Assembly: GCA_041736895.1 (NCBI GenBank)
Contig: JBGSSS010000211.1
Span: 8,926-72,925 of the forward strand
Direction of reading: 5' to 3'
DNA length: 64,000 nucleotides
Source of the DNA: JANRLT01 sp041736895
GTDB taxonomy: Bacteria; Planctomycetota; Planctomycetia; Pirellulales; JALHPA01
Part shown: in pieces, positions 44,336 to 53,900 of the stretch
Layout: each line of letters opens with the position of its first letter
Numbering within the stretch: the first letter of the stretch is position 1
The notes under the pieces: model-generated
What the model was told of the DNA's origin: nothing
Databases searched by the model: none
The model's input: the letters and a program-made list of their open reading frames with translations, nothing else
Translations under genes and position numbers: made by a program

Positions 44336-44602
44336 CTCGCACCTCGTTGTTAGAAAAAAACGACGTCTGTGTATCAAAACGAAAAGCGAAAGCAGAGCGG
44401 ACAAGAAAAATATAAAATCCGACCGCTGCATTCCCCGGAAGTCGTGAGACTTCATATCATTCGGAAGGGAGATCGCTTGTCATCGCCTCTTATAGGGTCT
44501 TACGACCTTGGCAAAATGCCCTGCGGAATACCGCAATGCGGGATTCCATAGTAACTGTGCGCGCGAACGCATTCCACCATTAAATTCGCAGAATCCCAAA
44601 CT
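44336..44602. other. Gap between the kinase stop and the CHAT gene start
   Basis: 267 bp. It contains a GGAAGTCGTGAGACTTCA palindrome near 44437 and an AATGCGGGATTCC-type short inverted motif near 44525-44550. The CHAT gene promoter, if separate from the kinase, would lie here. No ORF is supported. Confidence 0.35.
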
Positions 44603-46510
44603 TTATGGCGTGTGAGCGAAGATGTAGCCAGCGCAGTGAAACCCGGCGTGGCGCAGTTTCTGACGAAACTGGTCGACGCGCTCACGAACGATTTCGGCCG
44701 GGTCGAGTTTCTGAGACGGGTTCCCCAAGTCTCGGCCGGATTGAGTGATCGACGTTTTATGATCCTTGAGTTCGAGCAATGCATATTCGGGCAACGCCGG
44801 CCACGAATGCCCTGCCGTTTTCCAGGCGGCTTGCAGCGACTCGTTCGTGGGGGACGTTGACCCGCTAATGACCAGCAGGGCTTCGCTGCCTGGGGAACCC
44901 GTCAGCGGAACCACGGCGTCGCGCGCCGGAAATACGAAACTCGTGTCGCCTGATGGCTGCGCTTTCAAGAGACGCAACTCACCCGCGCTATTGATCGAGA
45001 CCATCGCCGCCGCGTCCGACTCGTCGAGCGTCGCCAGCAGTCGCAGTTCATCGCCGTTGCGCAACGGGAGAGAGTGCGTGAACTCCCGCGGCTGCCCCTC
45101 TTGCCAGACTTGAATCGACAACGTCGGGGCCGCGGTTGCATTATTCCCACGGGTTAGCCACATCCCCAACGCGGCGACGAGGATCAGTAAGCTTGTCACC
45201 GTGGCGTAGAGCGGCCAGCGTTTTAGTGCCGGTTGATCGGTCGCCGCATCGAGTGCGGCGGCAAATTCGTTGGCCGTGGGGAATCGTTCGGCCGGCTGCG
45301 GGGCCAAGGCCCTTTCGCAACAGCTTCGCACGGCCGGCGAGGCCGCGCTCTCGGCCAGGGCCGCGCGATTCCAGCGGCAGCGTTGGGCCAGCGACAGCGA
45401 ATCTGGTGCGTGCTTCGCCGCGTATAGCGGCGTCCCGGTCAAGAGAAAGAACAACACGCCGCCGAGTGAAAAGACATCGGTCGCGGGGCCCAGTTTGCGG
45501 ACCTCGCCGCGCGTCTGCTCGGGGGCCATGAACTCGAGCGTGCCCGAGATTCCGGCGTTGACTTGTTCCGCCGTCCAGGCGTGTTCCGCGCGCGCCAAGC
45601 CAAAATCGATCAGCCGCGGTTCGCCCTCCTCGTCGATGACAATGTTCTTGGGCTTGATATCGAGATGCAGAATTCCCTGCGCATGAACGACGCCGAGCGC
45701 GTGCGCGATCTTGGCGACGATCCGGGCCGCTTGATCCGCGGCGGGCCGATGCTGCCGCGCGTATTGCGCGAGCGTTGTGCCGCGGATATATTCCATGGCC
45801 AGATAGCCGCGGCCGGCGACCATGCCCGCGTCATAAACCACGGCCAGATTGGGGTGCGAAACGCCGGCCAAGATTCGGCCTTCGTCGGCGAGCCGCGCGT
45901 TGTGGGCCGCATCGGCGGCGGAGCTCGCGCCGTGCGCGATCTTGAGGACGATCTCTTTGCCTAACTCGGGATGCAACGCCCGATAGACCGAAGATTGTCC
46001 GCCGCGATCAAGCGGAGCGACGAGCAAATAGCGGCCAAAAGTCCCAGGGCAAGCAAAGGAATCGTGGTCCTGGGAAGGTGAATTCTGCGGCAATTTGGGG
46101 GAAACTTCGAGCAAGGCGGTCGAAGGTTCCTGAATCGCTCGATGCAAGTCCAACTGCTTGCGCAACGGTTCCGCGTATTGCGGAAAGCGCCGCAGCAAAT
46201 CTGTTTCGCTGGGGGCTTGGCCCTCGGCTTCGGCCAGAGCGAATTCGCCGTAGATACAATCGACCGCGCCGGCGCTGCCGCACTGCGAGAGAAATTCGTC
46301 GCTGAGGAATTGTTCCGCCGCGAGCGGCCGGCCCTGCTGCCAGCCCTGCCGCATCTGCTCCCAGATCAGCCCGACCCATTCCTCGCTGCGGTGGGTCGCG
46401 AGTTGCTTATTCCATTCGCCCGCCTCACGCAGATCGGCGGTATCCGCCATGCCCGACACGGACGAATCGGCCGTGGCGAGGGTGTCGCGAGTTGAAGGAG
46501 CGGGTTTCAT
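44603..46510 (-). CDS. Serine/threonine protein kinase with DUF4384-like C-terminal region
   Basis: 635 residues. The N-terminal 1-150 is a helical planctomycete-type extension. The kinase domain (~158-425) has the Gly loop LDRGGQSSVY, Lys190 in EIVLKIA, the catalytic loop as HLDIKPKN (282-289; Leu in place of Arg, so a non-RD kinase) and DFG at 302-304. A transmembrane helix at ~440-460 leads to an extracytoplasmic domain with SLPLRNGDELRLLATLDESD, resembling DUF4384. It follows the ECF sigma gene on the same strand. Confidence 0.88.
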   Translation of the reverse strand: MKPAPSTRDTLATADSSVSGMADTADLREAGEWNKQLATHRSEEWVGLIWEQMRQGWQQGRPLAAEQFLSDEFLSQCGSAGAVDCIYGEFALAEAEGQAPSETDLLRRFPQYAEPLRKQLDLHRAIQEPSTALLEVSPKLPQNSPSQDHDSFACPGTFGRYLLVAPLDRGGQSSVYRALHPELGKEIVLKIAHGASSAADAAHNARLADEGRILAGVSHPNLAVVYDAGMVAGRGYLAMEYIRGTTLAQYARQHRPAADQAARIVAKIAHALGVVHAQGILHLDIKPKNIVIDEEGEPRLIDFGLARAEHAWTAEQVNAGISGTLEFMAPEQTRGEVRKLGPATDVFSLGGVLFFLLTGTPLYAAKHAPDSLSLAQRCRWNRAALAESAASPAVRSCCERALAPQPAERFPTANEFAAALDAATDQPALKRWPLYATVTSLLILVAALGMWLTRGNNATAAPTLSIQVWQEGQPREFTHSLPLRNGDELRLLATLDESDAAAMVSINSAGELRLLKAQPSGDTSFVFPARDAVVPLTGSPGSEALLVISGSTSPTNESLQAAWKTAGHSWPALPEYALLELKDHKTSITQSGRDLGNPSQKLDPAEIVRERVDQFRQKLRHAGFHCAGYIFAHTP

Positions 46511-46647
46511 TTTTCAGTTTCGCGCGAGCTAGCTACTAAAACTGACGGCATTAAATTTCGCTTCAAGGGAAGGGAAAAAGTAGAACAGCCACTTTTTCCT
46601 GATGGTCTATCCCAATGCAACCAGCAGTCTTCGTCTTGGAATTTGAT

Positions 46648-46825
46648 TAGGTCCGGAGGACCGGAATACTTAAGCCTAGGCCGTGAGGCCTGGGTGTGGT
46701 CAAATGAAAAATCAAAAGGCCTGGAAGGCCGACACTTGTGCCGGTCCTCCGGACCTACAGATTTCGATGTCAAACTTTCCCAGGCCTCACGGCCTGGGCT
46801 TAATCATGTCGGTCCTCCGGACCTA
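46648..46825. repeat. Nested TCCGGAGGA/AGGCCGTGAGGCCT palindromes
   Basis: A TAGGTCCGGAGGACCGG unit (46648), an AGGCCGTGAGGCCTGGG unit (~46678), GGCCTGGAAGGCC (46718), CCGGTCCTCCGGACCTAC (46741), CCCAGGCCTCACGGCCTGGG (46779) and CGGTCCTCCGGACCTA (46810). Outer units are inverted to each other, as are the second and fifth. It lies between the kinase and the sigma factor genes. Confidence 0.7.
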
Positions 46826-46890
46826 AATTCGAAGGAACCTGAGTTCTTGGATTGGCACTAATTACTTTTTCCTGTCCTCTTTCTAGCCCC

Positions 46891-47490
46891 TCAATCCCGA
46901 AACCCCAATTCCGTGGCCGCGTTGTCGATCGCGCGGGTCACTCGCTTGCGCACGGCTTCCGAGGTCGAGCCGAGTTCGGTCGCCAAATCATCCCACGCCC
47001 GGCCTTCCATGCGCTGTTGTACCAAGTAACGCTCGCTATCGTTCAAGCGCTCGTCGATGGCGGCGAGGACTTCACGGGCGATCAGGACTTCGCTCGGGGA
47101 CTCGCCGGGATTGGGCACAGCCAACAACGGTTCATCGCCGCCGTGGGCCGTGCGGCGCGCATCGCGGCGATCGGCGTGAGCCTCGCGCACGCGGTCGGTC
47201 AGTTTATTCCGCGCCATGGTGACCAGGAGCGCGGCCAATTGACCCGGTTCGTGGAGTTCGAGCCGTCCGGCGGAAACTTCAACGAAAAATTTGAGCAAAA
47301 CGGACTGGCAAATGTCTAATGAATCAAAAGTTCGCCGCAACGAGGGCGACGAGAGCCGAAAACGGATGAACCGCCGGATTTCGGGCTCGAAATACCGCAC
47401 CAATTCGGCCGCCGCCTGTTCGTCGCCGCATTTCACGGCAGCGATCAGCCGTTGAAATTCGTCCGTCGCAGGTTGTTCGTGATTCGTCAT
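46891..47490 (-). CDS. ECF-like RNA polymerase sigma factor
   Basis: 199 residues. Region 2 has FEPEIRRFIRFRLSSPSLRRTFDSLDICQSVLLKFF in short conserved pieces (RFIRFRL, DSLDICQSV), and region 4 has LNDSERYLVQQRMEGRAWDDLATELGSTSEAVRKRVTRA, an HTH. This form with the longer region 2 is typical of planctomycete ECF factors linked to Ser/Thr kinases. A near-consensus promoter lies 40 bp upstream. It probably controls the kinase and CHAT genes downstream. Confidence 0.88.
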   Translation of the reverse strand: MTNHEQPATDEFQRLIAAVKCGDEQAAAELVRYFEPEIRRFIRFRLSSPSLRRTFDSLDICQSVLLKFFVEVSAGRLELHEPGQLAALLVTMARNKLTDRVREAHADRRDARRTAHGGDEPLLAVPNPGESPSEVLIAREVLAAIDERLNDSERYLVQQRMEGRAWDDLATELGSTSEAVRKRVTRAIDNAATELGFRD

Positions 47491-47529
47491 TTGCCGCCCG
47501 CCCCGGCAGAGAAGTAGAAGATGGATGCT

Positions 47530-47558
47530 ATCTTATGTCGCCAGTTGGGGTGTGTCAA
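47530..47558 (-). promoter_or_regulatory. Near-consensus sigma-70 promoter for the ECF gene
   Basis: On the minus strand: TTGACA (47558-47553), a 17-bp spacer, TAAGAT (47535-47530). This matches the -35 exactly and the -10 at five of six. Transcription would start near 47523, some 30 bases before the sigma factor ATG. Confidence 0.7.
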
Positions 47559-47574
47559 AAATAACGCGTTATTT
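47559..47574. promoter_or_regulatory. Perfect 16-bp palindrome abutting the ECF promoter
   Basis: AAATAACGCGTTATTT, fully self-complementary, lies directly next to the -35 box of the sigma factor promoter in the divergent gap to the caspase-like gene. A pair of AACGTT sites (AACGTT-TT-AACGTT) is at 47616-47629. Both look like regulator sites; no regulator gene is adjacent. Confidence 0.6.
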
Positions 47575-47820
47575 AAGAGAATCCGTCAGAAAAAATGACC
47601 GGTTTTGGGATCGGCAACGTTTTAACGTTACAGGCCGTTTACTTCAGGCACGTCGCGTTAGCGAGGGGCAGCTTAGCAGATGTAGCTGAAGTCGTAAGAC
47701 TTCAGAGGAGTTTCGTGAGAACATCACGAACCTGCGACTCGTTTCACCCTGGCCGCTGCGACGGTTATGATGAGACGAAGAAATTTGACATGCCCCTGAG
47801 TACCGTGCTGGGACCAGAAA
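47575..47820. other. Upstream region of the first caspase-like gene
   Basis: Holds the AACGTT pair, a lone GTAGCTGAAGTCGTAAGAC hairpin (47682 on) and no clear ribosome-binding site before ATG 47821. With the divergent promoter, this forms a shared regulatory interval of 330 bp between the sigma/kinase and caspase arms. Confidence 0.4.
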
Positions 47821-50091
47821 ATGCTAAATCGTTTGCGCAGAATCGTTCCGTTGTTCTGCTTGTGTTGCCTCGTGTGCGCCGGCTTGCCCCAGGCACACGC
47901 CGCGCAGGCCGAACAACGAGCCTTGCTCGTCGGCTGTAGCAATTACGAATTTCTCCGCGGTCGGAATCTGCGCGGGCCGAAAAACGATGTCCGCCAATTC
48001 TCGCAAGCTTTGATTACGAAGTTCGGCTTCGCGCCCGCCAACGTCCGCCAGCTCGTTGGCAAGCCCGACGATCCGAAACTCCGACCGACGCGGGAAAACA
48101 TCTTGTGCGAACTCGATCAATTGGTTAATGACGCCACGGACGGGATGCAGATCGTCATCGCCTTTTCCGGACATGGCACGCGCGTCCCGCTGCCCGAGGG
48201 GCAGGATCCCTTCGATCCCCAGAATCCCGAACCGGATGGTTACGACGAGGCGTTCGTCGCGGCCGATGCGAAGCTCGTCAACGGCGAGATGCAGAACCTG
48301 ATCCTGGACAACGAATTCGGCACGCGGCTGCAAGCGATGCGCGCCAAGGGGGCCAGCGTCTGGGCCCTCTTCGATTGCTGTCATTCGGGTTCGCTCTCGC
48401 GCGGAGCGGGTGAAGACGACACGGGCGAAGTCTCGCGCGAATTGTCCGCGGACGACTTGGGCATCGCCAAAGACAAGACCAAACGTGCCGACGAACTCGA
48501 CAAAAAAAGCCGCACCGCCGCCGCACCAGTTGCGGCCAAAGCGATGGCGATGATCGATGCGCCGAGTGGTTCGTCGGAAAAAGGCAGCCTCGTCGCGTTC
48601 TACGCCGCGCAGCCGTTCGAGACGGCCCCCGATCTCCCCTGCCCCGCGAATGCGCCGAAGACTGACGAGAATTATTTTGGGCTGCTGACCTTTACCACGT
48701 TGCAAACGCTGCTCCGGCAACAAGCCGAGCACAAACTGACCTATCGCGAACTCGGCCAAACGATCGTCGGCCGCTACCGCGCGGATCGCGGCACGCGCGG
48801 GCCGACACCGAACTTCGAAGGCGATCTCGACCGCGAAGTTCTCGGGCTGAAAACCTGGCCCGGCCGCTCGAAAATGCTGCTACAAAAACAACCCAAGGGC
48901 TGGAGCATTAACGCCGGTCAGTTACAAGGACTCACCGCGGGTTCCATCGTCGCCCTTTATCCGCCGGCAACGGTCAGCACACAGGACCAATCGCCGACGG
49001 GCTACGTCAAGGTCACCCGCGTGACGCCGATCACAGCCGAAGTCGAACCGTGCGCGTATGACAAGACTCCCGCGATTGCGGCGAGCAAGCTGCAGGAAGC
49101 GATGCGCTGCGAGATCGCCGAGCGGCAATTGGGCGAGATGCGGCTGCAAGTTCGGCTGGTGAAACCCGATCCGGCGCATGAATCCGTGGCCGCGGGCTTG
49201 CGTGAATTTTTGGGAACACCGCCGGCGCACTACATCGACTATTTGCAGCTCACCGACGCGGCCGGTGCGGAGTGGCAATTGCGGTTCGTGACGCCGCAAG
49301 AGGCCCAGGAGCAATATCAATTGCAGATCGCCGCGGCGCAATTGTTCCTGATTCGCACCGGCGAATTTTTGCCCTCGCCGAAGTTGGCTGACCCGGAAAA
49401 AGCTCCTCCGCCGGGCCGAGTCTGGCGGCAGTATGAGCTGCGCGACGCCGCCGCGTTGCACAAAGAGGTGCAAGCCGATCTGCAAAAAATCTTTACCTGG
49501 CAAAACCTTTGGCGGGTCGCTGGAGGAATGGGAAAAGAACTCGGCGCGAGCGAGGAGAATCTGAAATTCGAGTTAGCTTCGATCAAGGGATTAGATGATA
49601 GTAGCGGCGGGAAACTGCTCGACCGCGCGAGCGTCAACAACGGCGAAGCGCTCGAAGTTCGTTTGAGCAACACCGGCGCGGAGCGGATGTGGGCGACGCT
49701 TGTCTTTTTGGACTCGGATATGCTCATCAAAGTGATCAAAACCGAGCAGCTCGATCGCGCGGGCAGCGATGGCGCGGAGTTGCAGCCGATTCGTTTCAAA
49801 GTGGCGGCGCGAAAACCGGGCCCGCAGTGCTGGCTCTTGATCGCCAGTTCGGCGGAAGCCGATCGCCAGGAACCGGACTTCAAATTTCTTGACCAACCGG
49901 GGATCGAACAAATGCCGAAAGCCCCCACGCGCGGCGGACCCGGCAGCACGCCGTTCGAAACGCTGGCACTCGCCGTGGCGGGACAAAAAGGAGGCTTTCG
50001 CGCGTCCGTCACGCCGGCTCAGCATAATCCGGTGCTGCTGCTGCGATCCTGGCTGGCGGAGCCGCCGGCGAAGGCGCAGGGCATGCCTTAG
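47821..50091 (+). CDS. Secreted caspase-like peptidase (C14) 1
   Basis: 756 residues. Signal peptide to about 28 (GLPQAHAAQ). The p20-like domain begins RALLVGCSNY; catalytic His118 is in AFSGHGTR and Cys187 in LFDCCHSGS. The mature domain is followed by a long middle region and a C-terminal beta region near 600-720 (NNGEALEVRLSNTGAERMW), similar in kind to DUF4384. Substrate specificity (Arg/Lys versus Asp) cannot be judged. It is divergent from the ECF sigma gene and precedes a second caspase-like gene. Confidence 0.85.
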   Translation: MLNRLRRIVPLFCLCCLVCAGLPQAHAAQAEQRALLVGCSNYEFLRGRNLRGPKNDVRQFSQALITKFGFAPANVRQLVGKPDDPKLRPTRENILCELDQLVNDATDGMQIVIAFSGHGTRVPLPEGQDPFDPQNPEPDGYDEAFVAADAKLVNGEMQNLILDNEFGTRLQAMRAKGASVWALFDCCHSGSLSRGAGEDDTGEVSRELSADDLGIAKDKTKRADELDKKSRTAAAPVAAKAMAMIDAPSGSSEKGSLVAFYAAQPFETAPDLPCPANAPKTDENYFGLLTFTTLQTLLRQQAEHKLTYRELGQTIVGRYRADRGTRGPTPNFEGDLDREVLGLKTWPGRSKMLLQKQPKGWSINAGQLQGLTAGSIVALYPPATVSTQDQSPTGYVKVTRVTPITAEVEPCAYDKTPAIAASKLQEAMRCEIAERQLGEMRLQVRLVKPDPAHESVAAGLREFLGTPPAHYIDYLQLTDAAGAEWQLRFVTPQEAQEQYQLQIAAAQLFLIRTGEFLPSPKLADPEKAPPPGRVWRQYELRDAAALHKEVQADLQKIFTWQNLWRVAGGMGKELGASEENLKFELASIKGLDDSSGGKLLDRASVNNGEALEVRLSNTGAERMWATLVFLDSDMLIKVIKTEQLDRAGSDGAELQPIRFKVAARKPGPQCWLLIASSAEADRQEPDFKFLDQPGIEQMPKAPTRGGPGSTPFETLALAVAGQKGGFRASVTPAQHNPVLLLRSWLAEPPAKAQGMP

Positions 50092-50169
50092 AAATAACTG
50101 GTTTCACCATGCCTGCGCAGATAGAATAACTTATTGAATGCTGAGCTTCCGTGCCCATGAGTAAATACC

Positions 50170-50361
50170 ATGTCAATCGTGCAGAGTTTAGAACAAACAG
50201 TCACCCAGCTTTCGCCTGAGGAACTTCGTGAGTTTCGGAGTTGGTTCGCGGAATTCGATGCCGCGAACTGGGACGCTCAGATCGAAGCCGATGCTGCGGC
50301 CGGGAAATTTGATGAGCTGGCTAACGAAGCGCTCACAGAATACGAGGCCGGAAAAACATGA
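50170..50361 (+). CDS. Small antitoxin-like protein without an intact toxin
   Basis: 63 residues. LSPEELREFRSWFAEFDAANWDAQIEADAAAGKFDELA is the helical layout of antitoxins that precede RelE/ParE toxins (the motif reads as EFRSWFAE and WDAQIEADAAAGK). The stop overlaps an ATG (ATGA), but that downstream frame ends after MSKN at a TAG, so the toxin is missing or destroyed. Confidence 0.65.
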   Translation: MSIVQSLEQTVTQLSPEELREFRSWFAEFDAANWDAQIEADAAAGKFDELANEALTEYEAGKT

Positions 50362-50940
50362 GCAAGAACTAGTTCTCTCTCAATCCATCTAGAGCGTTGA
50401 ACACACCGCGCCTTACCCCATTGGTATCGACACATCTTTGTTTCCCAATTTGCACTGCGTCAAAACGCGGCCCCCAAAGTGGCCTGCTCGCCCCGCGAGC
50501 AGGTAAACCGTTGTGTTAGCTGACGCGTTGACTTGGATACGACGTCGCGCGAGGATCCTTCTCACGGGGTGAGAAGGCCACTTTGGATGCGGCAATGTCG
50601 GCTCGACGTCTTTGGGAATGTGTAAAACGAAGAATTCGTAGGTTCCAATCAAAGCTGGATGATTGTGTAGATACCAATGGCCTTGCCCGGCGCTTAATCG
50701 GAAATCCCCACGGTCCCCGCAAAAATGGCCGGTTGTCGCGATTATGCCAGCAAACTCGCCCAAAATCCCCGGTCAAACCGCTAGGAATTGGTCAACTTTG
50801 TTTGCGGCATGGAAGCTGAAAGGGATACAATAGAACTTGCGCTCGCGTTCACGCGTTGGGTAGGTATGCGCACTGCCGAGTCAGGGAAGATCGATCCGTC
50901 AGGAGGACGTCCGCCCCCTTTTTCACATCGAGTTCGACCC
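50362..50940. other. 579-bp gap between antitoxin and second caspase-like gene
   Basis: It includes the 122-bp repeat (50467-50588) and, after it, about 350 bp of unassigned DNA. The frame of the caspase-like gene is open through the last 150 bp, but no signal sequence is in that part. Confidence 0.4.
50467..50588. repeat. GCGGCCCCCAAAGTGG-ended element, copy 1
   Basis: Left end GCGGCCCCCAAAGTGGCCTG then CTCGCCCCGCGAGCAGG; right end CCTTCTCACGGGGTGAGAAG then GCCACTTTGGAT (ending 50588). The ends are inverted to each other and each carries a hairpin. The copy at 60698-60821 has the same ends, orientation and size (122 versus 124 bp) but a different centre. Confidence 0.75.
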
Positions 50941-53900
50941 GTGGGCAAATACCGCATTCTCGCCGGGGCCCTGTTCTGCTTATTTTGCAGCGCGATCTGC
51001 GCGCCTGTTGCACCGTGTTTTGCAGCAGACGAGCCTGGGATTGAAATCGCCCCGACCAAGAAGGGCTATCGCAAGACCTGGGCCGTGATCATTGGGATCA
51101 ATTACCAAGATCCGCAAAAAGAAACGAACGTCCCGAAAGCAGCCCGTGGCTTGGTGCCGGAGCTGAAGAATGCGGAAAAGGACGCGACGGCTCTGCACCA
51201 GACGTTGCAGCAACTCTACGACTACGATCCCGAATGCACTCAGCTCCTGATCGGCGCGAATGCCTCGAAGCTCGCGATCGAACGAGCATTAAGCCAGCTC
51301 AAAGATGAAAAGGTGAAGCCCGAGGACAGCGTCCTCGTCTTCTTCTCCGGGCATGGGACGCGCGTCGAAAACGAGAGCGACGAGCGCGGCGCACTCTACG
51401 CGTCGAACGTTCGTTTTTCGGAACGCGGCAAACTGCTGGATGGCTATCTGCGGATGCACAAGGATCTGCTCAGTGCGCTGGATTCCTGCAACGCCAAGCA
51501 CAAGCTGTTGGTTCTGGATTGCTGTCACTCGGGCGAGATTTTTTCGCTGCGCGGCCGCTCGCGCAGCGAGGTCGATGATCGCCGCGGGGTGAATTTGTTT
51601 GAAGCCCGCGGTTCCCTCCAAGCCATCGCGTCATGCCGGGACCGGCAGCGGGCGACGGATGGGGTCGGCGAGAACTCGCCCTTTACGGCGGCGTTGTTGC
51701 AGAGTCTGCGCCGTATTCCGGCGCGCGAGGACCGCGATCATTCGCGGCTTGGCGTGAACCAGCTTTACGCGTACATGCTGCCGGAGTTAAAGAACTTGCC
51801 CAATGGCCAAAGCCCTGATTGCCGTTTGCTCGGCACGGTTGACGGCGAATTTTCGTTCTTCCCCTCGAGCAGCCCCGAGGCCCAGAAGGAATTCCGAAAA
51901 TATGTCACGAGCGATGCGGAAATCCGGTTGCTGCAAGCGATGGTCCCCGGCGATCACGGCAATTGGTGGTTCGAGGAGATGCCGTGGTTTATGCCGAGTC
52001 TGCGGCTGATGATTATGGAGAAAAAGGCGTCTGATCGCGCAGCTCTGCAATCATCGGCGATCCGCCGTGATGAGCTGCACAAGCTAGCCGATGAGTTGTA
52101 CAAGGATCTAAAATCCCAGCTCAACGCGCTGGACCAAGATGAGAACGCCGGGAATAATGTCAAGCGCGCCATCCTGACGCTGCGGTTGAATCACTTCAAG
52201 GCGTTGCTCACGATGGCGCCCAAGGATTCGAAACAGGTCATCGCGCAAATTGCCAAAGATTTCGCCGCTCAAGACGAAGCGGTGCAAAGCGAATTGACCG
52301 CCAGCGATCTGCATATGCTCGCGGTGGCGAAACATTACCTGCACGCTGAAACCAATGCCACGGAAGAAGTCGATACGGCCTACAGCAACGCGCTGGCGCG
52401 CTTCGACGTCAATGCCGGTCCCGAACTGGCTCTCAAAGCCATTTGTCATGCGGACTATGGGCACTTCCTGATCCAGTCGAAACGGGATTATGCCAGTGGA
52501 GCCCACCAATTTCATTCGGCGCTCGCGCTTTTCGGATCGACGCTCCTGCCGAAAGCGGATGACGACGAGATGATGATGATGAACCAGCCGGCGCAAAAGT
52601 ACGCCGGCAGCGCGCCGCCGGCGTTTCGAGTCTTTGCCCTCTGCAGCGAAGCCCAAGCGTGGCAATTGCAAAACCGCTGGGGCAAGGCCAACGATCTGCT
52701 CAACACGGCCCGCTACCTGGCGCAGGATTTCGACTCGGAGCACGAGCTGATGGTCTTTGTCCTGAATCGCGTGGCCTGGGCCAACATGGAGCAATGGCGG
52801 ATCGCCGAAGCCAAACAATACTTCAAGCAGGCCAACGAGATTCTGGCGCGCATGAGCCGCACCACGAGCCCCGTCGGCGAACTCGGAACCATCAAACCGA
52901 CGCTCAACCCCGAGCCGCAGGCGGTCGATTCGCGCTGGGACGAATTGAAACTCATCATTGGGCATGATTACAACGCGCTGGTTCGTTACCTGCATCATCT
53001 GCATGGGCTGGCGATGGCCAAGCGTTTCCAGGGAGAGGAGCAAGAAGCGATCGAAGACTATCGAATGATCGTCCAGATGACGTCCATGTCGATGAATTAC
53101 TTGAAAAATGCTGACAATCATTCGCAGTCGTCCGTGGAAGCCGAGCAACGGCTGCTCGAGCGGCTGGTCAATTCGCAAGAGCGGCTAGCCGATTGCAATC
53201 TGTTTGGCGACGCGTCGAAACGCGATCTCCGCGAAGCGGCCGACGATTATCGCCGCGCGCTCCAGGCCACGGCCACGATGACGGCCGGCAACCCACGCAC
53301 CCAGCGCCGCATGTCGCTGCTCTACCGGCTTTCGATTGCGCTCAGTCTCCCCTCGACGATCCAAGATGTGCCGCTGGCGATGGAATATTGCAAGGAAGCC
53401 CAAACGCTGCGCAAGAACTTGAAAATCCGTTCGATCGAAGTCCAGGGAACCTTGGGCCTGCTCGCCGAAGCGATTGTCAATGTCTACGCTGAAAAAGGCC
53501 AAAACCCCGGGATGACCCCGCCCCAAGAAGAAGTCGCTCCGTTCGAAAAGCCCGCGAGCGCGATCGACAATTTGCGCAAGACGATCCGCGAGTTGAGCGA
53601 TGAACTCAATGGCAATCTGCATCGCGATCAACTCGAAGCGCTGCTCTTGTCGACCAAGGTGCTCACCGACGTCGTTCCGGACGAAGACCGCTATCATTTG
53701 GCCGAAGATGCCGAATTGCTGCTCTACTTTTGCCGCCTGATTCTGCCCAAGAGCTCCAATCTGGCCGAGCAGCGTTATACGAAACAAGATTCGGGCGCCT
53801 ATCTCCGTTCCTACTACGATACAGTGATGCGCACCAAGCTGCGGATGAAGTCCAAGCATGTCAAGGATCTGCTCGAAGTCCAGTGGGAAGCAACCAACGG

